A stretch of 44,251 nt of DNA from Pacificibacter marinus. Lineage in GTDB: Bacteria; Pseudomonadota; Alphaproteobacteria; Rhodobacterales; Rhodobacteraceae. Position numbers and translations under genes: made by a program. Of the stretch, positions 26,482 through 34,840 are shown piece after piece. How positions within the stretch are numbered: position 1 is the first letter of the stretch; each line of letters opens with the position of its first letter. Under the pieces are notes generated by a model that ran no database searches, was not told the DNA's origin, and was given only the letters and a program-made list of their open reading frames with translations. The stretch covers positions 1 to 44,251 of the forward strand of contig NZ_JAHKPU010000014.1 of the NCBI RefSeq assembly GCF_018860505.1, in the 5' to 3' direction.

Positions 26482-28545
26482 ATGAGCGACGCGTCCCAAG
26501 ACAGTCAAAATGCGCAAGACCCATTGGTGATTTTCACCCCGTCTGGCAAGCGTGGCCGTGTGCCAAGCGGCACATCCGTCTTGGCAGCGGCACGTCAGCT
26601 TGGCGTGGATTTGGATTCCGTCTGTGGCGGTCGCGGCGTCTGTTCGAAATGTCAGGTGCAGCCCTCGTTCGGAGATCATTCCAAACATGGCATCACTGCC
26701 GGTGAGGACGCTCTGACTGAATTTAACGCCGTGGAAGAACGCTATGATCGCGTGCGGGGCCTAAAAACGGGCCGTCGTTTGGGCTGTCAGGCTTGCGTCA
26801 CAGGCGATGTCGTTTTGGACGTACCGCCCGAGAGCCAAGTTCACAAACAAGTGGTGCGCAAAGCCGCCACAACGCGCCATATCGAAATGGACCCAGCAAC
26901 GCGGCTTTACTACATTGAGGTGGCTGAGGCCGATATGCACGACCCATCTGGCGACTGGGAACGCACTAAAATCGCATTGAAAAACCAGTTTGATCTCGAC
27001 GGCATCACCCTGCCCTTTGCCCTGCTCGCATTGTTGCAAAAAGCACTGTTGGACGGTAAAAACAACGCCACTTTGGCCATTCACACCGCGCGCGCTGGGG
27101 CTGCGAAAGTTGTTGGCATTTGGCCTGAATTTGCGGAGCCTGATCTTTACGGTCTCGCGGTTGATTTGGGGTCCACCACGATTGCGGCGCATTTGACCAA
27201 TTTGGTGACCGGCGAAGTCAAAGCCTCTGGCGGTGTTATGAACCCGCAAATTCGCTTTGGCGAAGACCTGATGTCGCGCGTGTCTTATGCGATGATGAAT
27301 GAAGGCGGCTCGGCCGATATGACGACTGCTGTGCGCGATGCGATGAATACGCTGGCGCAAGATTTGACCACGCAGGCCGGTCTGGCTGTCACCGATATTT
27401 ACGAGACCGTGGTCGTGATGAACCCTGTGATGCATCACCTGCTTTTGGGGCTTGATCCGATCCCGCTGGGCCAAGCGCCTTTTGCTTTGGCGACCTCGTC
27501 TGCTATGGATCTGTCAGCCAGTGACATAGGTCTGAATTTCGCCCCCCAATCGCAGATCTATATTTTGCCGCTGATCGCGGGGCATGTCGGGGCTGATGCG
27601 GCCGCTGTGGCCTTGTCTGAGGCCCCACAAAACGTTGATCCGCTAACGCTGATCGTCGATGTTGGCACCAATGCCGAGATCATTTTGGGCAATAAAACCC
27701 GCGTATTGGCCTGTTCATCCCCCACAGGCCCCGCTTTTGAAGGGGCGCAGATTTCCAGTGGTCAACGTGCCGCCCCCGGTGCGATTGAACGTGTCGAGAT
27801 TGATCCCATCACCAAAGACCCACGCTTCAAGGTGATTGGCTGTGATCTATGGTCAACGGACCCAGACTTTGCCGTGCAAACTGCCACCACGGGCGTCACG
27901 GGTATTTGTGGGTCGGGCATTATCGAAGCTGTCGCAGAAATGCGTATGGCTGGGATTGTGGATGCTGGCGGTTTGATCGGGTCCGCCGCGCAAACCGGCA
28001 CAGAGCGCTGTCGTCCAACGGGGCGCACCCACGCCTATTTGTTGATGGATGGCTCTGCCGAAGGCGGGCCAGTGATTGAGGTCACTCAAGGTGACATCCG
28101 CGCCATTCAGCTCGCAAAATCAGCGCTTTACGCTGGTGCGCGTTTGTTGATGGATGAATTCGGCACAGACACCGTTGATCGTGTTGTGCTGGCAGGTGCA
28201 TTTGGTGCGCATATTTCCCCCAAACACGCGATGGTGTTGGGCATGATCCCTGATTGTGAGCTTGATCAAGTCGTCTCTGCCGGCAACGCCGCAGGCACAG
28301 GCGCGCAAATCGCGCTGCTGAATGTTGCCGCACGGCGCGAGGTCGAGGCCTTGGTGCATCAAATCACCAAAGTCGAAACCGCAATTGAGCCGCGGTTCCA
28401 AGAACACTTTGTCGAGGCCAATGCCATCCCCCATGCGACAGCGCCGTTCACGGGTCTGCGCGCTTTGGTATCTTTACCAGAGGTATCGTTCAATGCGGGC
28501 GGCGGTGAAGGTGGTCGCGGCACAGGCAGACGTCGGCGTCGGTAA
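26482..28545 (+). CDS. RACo-like corrinoid activator: ferredoxin plus ASKHA domain (DUF4445)
   Basis: Reductive activator that returns inactive Co(II) corrinoid to Co(I) using ATP. The N-terminal 2Fe-2S domain has cysteines in CGGRGVCSKC and a fourth in GCQAC. A linker leads to the ASKHA ATPase with phosphate loops AVDLGSTTIAAHLTNL and IVDVGTNAEI, then GICGSGIIEAVAEM and VVLAGAFGAH. 687 residues, full length. It ends in a Gly/Arg tail (GGGEGGRGTGRRRRR) matching the one on the methyltransferase upstream. Together they suggest a split cobalamin methionine synthase or another corrinoid methyl-transfer system. Confidence 0.9.
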   Translation: MSDASQDSQNAQDPLVIFTPSGKRGRVPSGTSVLAAARQLGVDLDSVCGGRGVCSKCQVQPSFGDHSKHGITAGEDALTEFNAVEERYDRVRGLKTGRRLGCQACVTGDVVLDVPPESQVHKQVVRKAATTRHIEMDPATRLYYIEVAEADMHDPSGDWERTKIALKNQFDLDGITLPFALLALLQKALLDGKNNATLAIHTARAGAAKVVGIWPEFAEPDLYGLAVDLGSTTIAAHLTNLVTGEVKASGGVMNPQIRFGEDLMSRVSYAMMNEGGSADMTTAVRDAMNTLAQDLTTQAGLAVTDIYETVVVMNPVMHHLLLGLDPIPLGQAPFALATSSAMDLSASDIGLNFAPQSQIYILPLIAGHVGADAAAVALSEAPQNVDPLTLIVDVGTNAEIILGNKTRVLACSSPTGPAFEGAQISSGQRAAPGAIERVEIDPITKDPRFKVIGCDLWSTDPDFAVQTATTGVTGICGSGIIEAVAEMRMAGIVDAGGLIGSAAQTGTERCRPTGRTHAYLLMDGSAEGGPVIEVTQGDIRAIQLAKSALYAGARLLMDEFGTDTVDRVVLAGAFGAHISPKHAMVLGMIPDCELDQVVSAGNAAGTGAQIALLNVAARREVEALVHQITKVETAIEPRFQEHFVEANAIPHATAPFTGLRALVSLPEVSFNAGGGEGGRGTGRRRRR

Positions 28546-29461
28546 ATCTAGGCAACCAAAATGGGTATCGATGTGCACCGACCTATTTCAAAGCCCCATG
28601 AAAAAACGAGCCAGACCCCCTGATAAAGCATAAAAAGACAATTCCACCCTGAAGTAAGTGCCCCTTAGGTTGGCTTTTGCCACCCCATTGGGATGTGATT
28701 GACTTGCACCTGTTCGAACCATCGACCTTTGCCATAGTAGGCAGTCATTTCTAATTTTTGCTATTCATAACAATGGCATTTTTGATTTCTTTGTTCATTT
28801 TGGTTCATTTCTGTCACGGTAAATTAGGCTCAAGTTTTGGAACTATCTGGAAATAAAATGCATCTGCGCAAATCAGTTTTTGCGTGCAGCTTTAAGACGC
28901 GAGCCTTGCGTCACTTATACGCCGCAATAAAAATCGCCATATTTGAAGATACTAACACAGAGCAGGTCATCAAAAACGAAACGAAAAAAGTGTTGGATTT
29001 GGTGGCAACTGATGGATGACCATATCAATCACTCCCCAAATAACGTCCACCACAACGACTTGTGTCATCAAGCGTCAAAACAATGCGGGGAAAGTTTGAG
29101 CCAATGACCGCTTTTCCAACCGCAGCTGAAATATTCGGCTTGAACAGTTGCAAGCCGGATATCGGCGACGGGCTGTTTTACGAATTAGAGGACCAAGTAT
29201 TCATGTTCATCAGCTCTTTTTAGAAAAAAGGCCCGCAGCAAGTATCGCAAATCTGGATTGGATTTGAAGTTCTGGTTTACGCCTTGCAGACTTAACGCAT
29301 CGCCAAAAAATCAGGCACATCTGCGCTTTACGGTTAATATTTGCGCGCACAAGCAAGTCCCGTTACGTGCGAAGCGGCCTTATCTGGGAACTTCACCAGT
29401 ATTGTTGTCCAAATCATACTCATACGAGTAAAAAACTTACTCTGAAACTGAAGGATAAACG
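28546..29461. other. 916-base stretch without a convincing gene
   Basis: Only short frames: 28837-29019 (60 codons), one from 29016 overlapping it by ATGA, and one at 29104-29223 (39 codons, ribosome-binding-site-like GGGGAAAG upstream). None matches a family I know. The composition is AT-richer than the flanks and looks like decayed sequence. No TPP-type riboswitch or other leader was seen before the transporter genes. Confidence 0.6.
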
Positions 29462-30469
29462 ATGTTCTTTAATAAAGCACTGCCAGCAGCGCTGATCGCT
29501 GTACTTGGCACTCCACTGTTGGCGGAAACCGACATTCCATTCGCGTTGGATTGGAAATTCGAAGGACCATCCGCGCCCTACTTTCACGCCTTGGATGCGG
29601 GATATTTTTCCGACGCTGATTTGAACGTCACGATCAGTGAAGGCGCTGGATCTTTGGACGCAATTCCAAAGGTTGCAACAGGTGCGTTCCCCATCGGATT
29701 TGCCGACATCAATTCACTGATGCGCTTTCTCGACCAGAACCCTGACGCGCCTGTGACAGCTGTGATGATGGTTTATGACAAGCCACCCTTCGCCATCATT
29801 GGACGTGAGTCCCTTGGCGTAACGGAACCGTCCGACCTTGAGGGTAAAGTCCTTGGCGCACCGCCCCCCGACGGCGCATGGGCACAGTTCCCCATCTTTG
29901 CCTCTGAAACCGGTATCGATGTCGATGCCATCACGGTCGAACCTGTGGGCTTCCCCACGCGCGAACCGATGCTGGCCGAAGGCAATGTTGCCGCAATCAC
30001 AGGATTTTCGTTTTCATCCACGCTGAACCTAAAACGTCTGGGCGTACCTGAAGACGACATTTCAGTGATGCTAATGGCCGATTATGGTGTCGACCTTTAT
30101 GGCAACGCCATTATCGTCAACACAGACTTCGCCGAAGCAAACCCCGAAGTGGTCACAGCCTTTCTTGGCGCGGTCGCGATGGGCTGGAAAGATGCCATAG
30201 CCACACCTGATGCGGCCATCGCGGCCCTGATGGAACGCAACCCTGCCGCCGACGCCGACCTTGAAACCGAGCGTTTGCAAATGGCAATCGATGGGAACGT
30301 CCTGACCGACTACGTGATGGAAAACGGCATCGGTGGCATTGATACTGACCGCATGGCCAACGCGATTGAGCAAACTAAATCGGTTTACGAGTTCCAAACG
30401 GAACCTGATGCCGCTCTGTATTTTGATGACAGCTACTTGCCGGATGACGGCAGCCTGATGTTGAAATAG
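29462..30469 (+). CDS. NMT1/THI5-like ABC transporter substrate-binding protein
   Basis: Periplasmic binding protein of the NMT1/SsuA/TauA class. Signal peptide through about residue 21 (LGTPLLAE), then FALDWKFEGPSAPYFHALDAGYF and the family's GAGSLDAIPKVATGAFPIGFAD ligand loop. AAGGA lies eight bases before the ATG. First gene of a complete three-gene importer (binding protein, ATPase, permease). The class carries nitrate, sulfonates, taurine or thiamine precursors; no riboswitch or metabolic neighbour fixes the substrate. Confidence 0.92.
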   Translation: MFFNKALPAALIAVLGTPLLAETDIPFALDWKFEGPSAPYFHALDAGYFSDADLNVTISEGAGSLDAIPKVATGAFPIGFADINSLMRFLDQNPDAPVTAVMMVYDKPPFAIIGRESLGVTEPSDLEGKVLGAPPPDGAWAQFPIFASETGIDVDAITVEPVGFPTREPMLAEGNVAAITGFSFSSTLNLKRLGVPEDDISVMLMADYGVDLYGNAIIVNTDFAEANPEVVTAFLGAVAMGWKDAIATPDAAIAALMERNPAADADLETERLQMAIDGNVLTDYVMENGIGGIDTDRMANAIEQTKSVYEFQTEPDAALYFDDSYLPDDGSLMLK

Positions 30470-30489
30470 CAAAAAACGGGGTCGCCACT

Positions 30490-31314
30490 TTGGCGGCCCC
30501 ATCTCTGACCAAAGGCGATACCATCGAAAATCTCATAGAAATTAAAGGCGCACGGCACGCCTATCAGACGGCAAGCGGGCCTTTGCCCGTGCTTGACGGT
30601 TTGGATATCGCTGTGCCCGCAGGCACTTTTGCAGCCGTTGTCGGCCCATCGGGTTGTGGGAAATCCACGCTTACCAAACTTGTGGCTGGTTTGATGAAAC
30701 CCGACGAGGGCGAGGTTTGGCTGCATGGCGAACGTGTAACGGGTCCGCGCAAGACCGTCGGGATGGCATTTCAAAATCCTGTGCTGCTGGAATGGCGCAC
30801 CATTTTGGACAACGTGATCCTGCCGCTTGAAATCGTGGCCCCTAGGATGCCCACCAAAGACCGCGTCGCTCGGGCGATGGAGCTACTGGATATGGTTGGC
30901 CTCACTGGTTTTGAGAGCAAACGCCCGTCCGAATTGTCAGGCGGTATGCGTCAACGCGCATCACTGTGCCGATCTATTGTACACAAACCTGATGTCCTTA
31001 TTCTTGATGAACCATTCGGCGCGCTGGATGCGTTTACCCGCGAAGACCTGTGGCAAACGATGCGCGACTTGCGTGCCGCGGAACCCTTTACCGCAGTTCT
31101 CATCACGCACGACCTACGCGAAAGCGTGTTTCTTGGTGACCAAGTGATCGTGCTTTCAGGCCGCCCTGCGCGCACGCAATATGTGATGGACGTGGATCTA
31201 CCCGCAGACCGCACATTGGACGCTTTGTTCACCCCAAAAGCCGCAGACATGCTACATATTCTGCGCGACCAGATTAAAATCGCCCAAGGCCGCGATGTGG
31301 AAGGGCACGTCTGA
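30490..31314 (+). CDS. ABC transporter ATP-binding protein (TauB/SsuB type)
   Basis: Walker A GPSGCGKST, Q-loop AFQNP, signature LSGGMRQR, Walker B VLILDEPFGALD and the switch His in LITHDL are all present. The residues match the nitrate/sulfonate/taurine ATPase group. The likely start is TTG at 30490, with GGGG eight bases upstream, since no in-frame ATG lies before the Walker A region. It lies 20 bases after the binding-protein gene, and its stop overlaps the permease start. 274 residues. Confidence 0.93.
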   Translation: MAAPSLTKGDTIENLIEIKGARHAYQTASGPLPVLDGLDIAVPAGTFAAVVGPSGCGKSTLTKLVAGLMKPDEGEVWLHGERVTGPRKTVGMAFQNPVLLEWRTILDNVILPLEIVAPRMPTKDRVARAMELLDMVGLTGFESKRPSELSGGMRQRASLCRSIVHKPDVLILDEPFGALDAFTREDLWQTMRDLRAAEPFTAVLITHDLRESVFLGDQVIVLSGRPARTQYVMDVDLPADRTLDALFTPKAADMLHILRDQIKIAQGRDVEGHV

Positions 31315-32072
31315 TGTTGCGCAAAATCTCCACCCCTGTCATTGCCATCTTAATTTTTTTGGCCCTTTGGGAACTGCTTGTCTGGGCTAACGGCTGGCCG
31401 AACTACAAAATGGCGTCTCCGTCGGATTTGCCGTCAGCGTTCTGGAAATACAAAGAACTCTTCTTCGTCATGGGATGGCAGACCCTTTGGCGTACCATCG
31501 TCGGGTTGTTTCTGGCTGTTATCGTTGGCACCTTGATTGGCATGATCATCGGTTTTTCTAAACTTGCGCGCGACGCACTGTATCCATTGCTGATCGGGTT
31601 TAACGCAATCCCCAAGGCGACATTAGTACCTGTCATCTCTCTCATTTTTATCGGACAGCACGATTTCAACACCATCCTAATGGCGTTCATGATTTCGTTC
31701 TTTCCCATCGCCGTCTCTGTCGGGATTGGCCTGTCCACATTGGAACCTGAATACCGCGACATCTTGCGCGCGCTTGGGGCGTCACGGTTCACGATCTTTC
31801 GCAAAATCGCGCTGCCTAAAACTCTGCCAGAGTTTTTTGGTGCATTAAAAGTTTCGGCCACGCTTGCGTTCATCGGCACGAACCTTGTGGAAATTGTCAG
31901 CCCGCACGGGCGTGGCCTTGGCGCATTGTTCAAGTCAGGCGAAACCAATGGGAACTATCCGCTCATGTTCGCGGTTCTTATCGCACTCGCATTTCTTGGC
32001 ATCATTTTATATTACGCCGTCATTTTTCTAGAGCGCGTGTTCGCAGGCTGGGCTGACAGAGAAGGCAGTTAG
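31314..32072 (+). CDS. ABC transporter permease (TauC/SsuC type)
   Basis: Inner-membrane permease with about six TM helices (first at residues 8-26). The EAA loop, which docks the ATPase, reads LRALGASRFTIFRKIALPK. The start ATG overlaps the ATPase stop (TGATG). 252 residues, intact. It completes the transporter begun at 29462; no further gene follows on this strand for about 1 kb. Confidence 0.93.
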   Translation: MLRKISTPVIAILIFLALWELLVWANGWPNYKMASPSDLPSAFWKYKELFFVMGWQTLWRTIVGLFLAVIVGTLIGMIIGFSKLARDALYPLLIGFNAIPKATLVPVISLIFIGQHDFNTILMAFMISFFPIAVSVGIGLSTLEPEYRDILRALGASRFTIFRKIALPKTLPEFFGALKVSATLAFIGTNLVEIVSPHGRGLGALFKSGETNGNYPLMFAVLIALAFLGIILYYAVIFLERVFAGWADREGS

Positions 32073-32501
32073 TGTCAGCTTTGCAATTCTCATAGATCGC
32101 GCCTGCATACTGTATTTATCTGATCCTGTGCCGAACCATTCGACATTCTCAAAGAACCGACATGGGCGATTTCGGGAAAGCAAGCTGCTATGTCACCTGT
32201 TTAAGATTTTGCCGCTTAACAGAAGATTTGATGTAAATCAATGGGACAAGGCGCACTTCAGGGCTGACTTCGAGCGGGATAATTTCTCTTTTTAATGGCT
32301 TTGATCAAACCCACTGTGGCACATTACGCTTCTGACAGGAGTGGTATCCAGCCCATCATCTTAGCATGCAGTTCAGTTTTGCCGAACCACTGCACATGCT
32401 CGCGTTTAACGCCTGAGAAATAGGCCCCCTACTCATTTCACTAAATGTTGTCAGCCGTGAGAATAGCAACCCATTCACAGCGCAGACCGCTTGAAACTGC
32501 T

Positions 32502-32675
32502 TTAGACATCAACCGTTTTAGCAGTAACTTTAAGCGCGGGTATTGCAGTCGGTGCATTGTTATCATTGTGATACGTTGCGATCCCGAGAAAATGCGCAAC
32601 GAGATCTAAGACGGCAGAATCATCATCTTCCGCGAACAGCACCGTTGAATCATTAAAAGTTACCAATACGCTCAT
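32502..32675 (-). CDS. Possible small acidic protein, unknown
   Basis: 57 residues (MSVLVTFNDSTVLFAEDDDS...), acidic, with an N-terminal beta-strand-like stretch and no signal or membrane segment. GGGG lies five bases before the ATG. It reads like a coding sequence, but no family is recognised and it is surrounded by decayed DNA. Confidence 0.35.
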   Translation of the reverse strand: MSVLVTFNDSTVLFAEDDDSAVLDLVAHFLGIATYHNDNNAPTAIPALKVTAKTVDV

Positions 32676-32744
32676 CACAACCCCAAGTTTTCGCCTCTAC
32701 GACTCCTTCGTTTTCGCCTAAAATTGAGGCAGCATTTTGGCGGC

Positions 32745-32948
32745 TCAGTGAAACCTTCTATTGAAATTCGGCGCTTTTGCCTTTTTCGCGACATATTTAT
32801 CAGTACTGAACTCCCGCGTTAGCGCGGGAAATAGCCTGCTCTGCTTGGGATATACGAAATGATACCTCCCCGCCTTCGATTTAAATTGCAACTTTAGATT
32901 GAGCTTTGACATCGATGACTTGCCGCGTATAAGCTGGGAAACAATCAT
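32745..32948 (-). CDS. Doubtful small basic protein
   Basis: 67 codons, or 55 from an inner ATG at 32912, very basic (KLNLKLQFKSKAGRYHF...). No clear ribosome binding site and no family. It lies just upstream of the small acidic frame on the same strand. It may be a gene fragment. Confidence 0.2.
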   Translation of the reverse strand: MIVSQLIRGKSSMSKLNLKLQFKSKAGRYHFVYPKQSRLFPALTREFSTDKYVAKKAKAPNFNRRFH

Positions 32949-33063
32949 ATGAAAATATCTTCATTGTCTCAAATTAGCTTGCAATGCGATATTTGCGGCG
33001 TCACGTTCGACTAACAAACATGTCATGTAGCAGGTCATTCTCGACCAAATCCTGGAGTCCCCC

Positions 33064-33834
33064 ATGCCGTCACACGCTGGTGTTGAGATGTCATCTCCCC
33101 GAAACGACTATCGCTCTAAAGTTGTAAATCGTTCCATATCTGCCGATTGGAGTGCCTATTCAGCGACCTATGACCTACTGTCCGAGCACAACCCTGAATA
33201 TCAAGCACTGTTGCAAGATTTTGAAGCCTTTCTAACCACGATAGAAACACCTCAAGTGATCTATGACATCGGCGGTGGCACAGGAAACTACACCGAAATT
33301 GCAGCCCGCGTCTGTCCCGATAGCGAAATATGCTTTGTCGAACCCGACACCAACATGAACAGATCGGCACAGTCCAAACTGGCCGCATACAAAAATATCA
33401 GCTACGACAACCGCGCCCTTGAAGACATTGACGCGACAGGCTCAGCTGATCTCGTTATTTGCGTTCACGCATTATATGCCATGCCTGCGCAAGAACAACG
33501 GCTTGCCGACCTGCGCAAGTTGCTGCGTCCCGGTGGACGTCTCTATCTCATCGACATCGGCCGCTACATGAACGTGTCCGACTGGCGCAGCTATCTATTC
33601 GCAAGCGTAAAAAAAGAGCTCGGTCTGATCGGCGCACTCCGCGTCTTTTGGCAAGGTCGCGAGATTGCCAAACAGAACAAAAGCATCCTAGAGGCTCAGA
33701 AAAAAGGCATCTATTGGACCCATACCGAAGCGGAAATCGCATCGCTTGTCGCCCAAAATGGGTTCGAAATCGTTAGGCAACAATCCGTTTACCGCGACCA
33801 CAGCGACCTACTTGTGTGTCGTGCAATATCGTAG
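33064..33834 (+). CDS. Class I SAM-dependent methyltransferase paired with a FeeM-like gene
   Basis: Rossmann-fold methyltransferase: motif I VIYDIGGGTGNYTE, acidic loop CFVEPDTNM, motif IV ADLVICVHALYAMP, then LRKLLRPGGRLYLIDIG. 256 residues. TGGAG lies five bases before the ATG. It ends 25 bases before the FeeM-like N-acyltransferase gene, so the two are almost surely co-transcribed. That makes an acylated amino acid or related lipid a plausible methyl acceptor (inference). The substrate cannot be read from the sequence. Confidence 0.85.
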   Translation: MPSHAGVEMSSPRNDYRSKVVNRSISADWSAYSATYDLLSEHNPEYQALLQDFEAFLTTIETPQVIYDIGGGTGNYTEIAARVCPDSEICFVEPDTNMNRSAQSKLAAYKNISYDNRALEDIDATGSADLVICVHALYAMPAQEQRLADLRKLLRPGGRLYLIDIGRYMNVSDWRSYLFASVKKELGLIGALRVFWQGREIAKQNKSILEAQKKGIYWTHTEAEIASLVAQNGFEIVRQQSVYRDHSDLLVCRAIS

Positions 33835-33859
33835 TCACGCAAAGACGACAGGACCGACT

Positions 33860-34549
33860 ATGAAACATCAAGCAATAGAGGCGCTGAAACGCTCTCGCTA
33901 TAAAATTCTGACCGAGAGTCAGGACCTCGAAAAAGTATATCGCCTACGTTACAAAGGCTATCTTGCCGAGCAAGCGATAGACGAAAACGAGCGCGGCCTC
34001 ATGACTGACTCTTATGACGACACCGAGAACTGCGTTCACGTCGCGGTTGAAATGGATGGGGAAATTATGGCGGCGATGCGGCTGCATGTGATATCCAAGA
34101 CGTCGCCCTCGTCGCCCTCGTTGGAAACGTTCCCGGAAATTTTGGACTATCTAAAGCCGGGTGAAACGGCTCTTGATCCGACACGATTTGTGATCAACCC
34201 CGCAGCACGCAAACAGCGTGTGCCATTGCATTTTTTGGTAATGCGCATCCCATTTCTTGCCACGATGGCCTATAATATCGATTTAGCCCTTGCCGCGGTA
34301 CGCGTTGAGCACACCCCGTTCTATCGCCGCTATCTTGGCTATGATTTGGCGGTTGGCCCACGTAGCTATCCGTGGCTCACAAAGCCGCTCCAGCTTTTGA
34401 CCTCTAACGTTTGGGAGCAGCGCGACGCGGTTCTCGCACGTACACCAATTTTTGGTCCGATCAACGATATTCCACATTCTAACATTGCGTTTCCAAATCT
34501 CTCTGGAAATTATGTTGCGTTAAAGAATGGTCGCTCCAAGGTCGCTTGA
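33860..34549 (+). CDS. FeeM-like N-acyl amino acid synthase
   Basis: GNAT/LuxI-fold acyltransferase resembling FeeM, which joins an acyl-ACP fatty acid to an amino acid. Diagnostic stretch near residues 25-55: VYRLRYKGYLAEQAIDENERGL then TDSYDDTEN, followed by a beta strand with HVAVEMDGEIMAAMRLHV. 229 residues from the ATG at 33860, with AGGA six bases upstream; longer in-frame starts overlap the methyltransferase. Second gene of a two-gene unit. A six-TM sensor kinase follows about 290 bases on. The product and any role in signalling are inference. Confidence 0.82.
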   Translation: MKHQAIEALKRSRYKILTESQDLEKVYRLRYKGYLAEQAIDENERGLMTDSYDDTENCVHVAVEMDGEIMAAMRLHVISKTSPSSPSLETFPEILDYLKPGETALDPTRFVINPAARKQRVPLHFLVMRIPFLATMAYNIDLALAAVRVEHTPFYRRYLGYDLAVGPRSYPWLTKPLQLLTSNVWEQRDAVLARTPIFGPINDIPHSNIAFPNLSGNYVALKNGRSKVA

Positions 34550-34594
34550 TACCCTCCGCGCCTGAGTATTTACCACAACACATCATGTCCATGC

Positions 34595-34627
34595 AGCCCA
34601 TGTTTAACGCATTTTGCTGCATGGGCT
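34595..34627 (+). terminator. Hairpin after the FeeM-like gene
   Basis: AGCCCATG and CATGGGCT form a perfect eight-pair stem around a 17-base loop, 46 bases past the stop. There is no U-tract, so it could be a terminator remnant or another small palindromic insertion. Confidence 0.3.
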
Positions 34628-34718
34628 CTACGAAGTGCCATGTGTCTTTGCTGTGGCTCCCCCTTTGCCTTCAATTGGAACCAAAAAAGTCACGTCTGAC
34701 CTTACAAATGACCGATTT

Positions 34719-34790
34719 CCAACACATTTCAACTTTAAAGTAAATCCAACACATACAGCGATAGGGTGAATCCAACACACTTCAGCTATG
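34719..34790 (+). repeat. Three CCAACACA direct repeats before the kinase gene
   Basis: CCAACACA occurs at 34719, 34746 and 34772, spaced 27 and 26 bases apart (about 2.5 helical turns). The following bases are similar (TTTCAACTT, TACAGCGAT, CTTCAGCTAT). The array ends 60 bases before the sensor kinase start. It may be an operator array, or the trace of an insertion-sequence end. Confidence 0.55.
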
Positions 34791-34840
34791 AACACTTTTC
34801 ATCTATAGCGTGAACACGGCGTAAAGCGCTGGGGGCGAAA

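Larger units (their letters stand above)
32073..33063. other. 991-base accessory stretch with only small minus-strand frames
   Basis: Contains two possible small minus-strand genes (32502-32675 and 32745-32948). It also holds a degenerate 21-base direct repeat beginning GCCGAACCA at about 32131 and 32381 (about four mismatches), which may be the trace of a duplicated or decayed gene. No long frame on either strand. Confidence 0.6.

Noticed and set aside
28837-29223. Chain of three short frames linked by ATGA-type overlaps
   Set aside because: No family, weak ribosome binding sites and decayed surroundings; overlaps of this kind arise by chance. Mentioned only in the intergenic entry.
29224-29461. 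Possible TPP riboswitch ahead of the NMT1-type transporter
   Set aside because: The thi-box core motifs (CTGAGA and ACCTGATC-like segments) are not present in the leader.
34719-34790. CRISPR array
   Set aside because: Only three 8-base repeats with no unique spacers of proper size and no cas genes.
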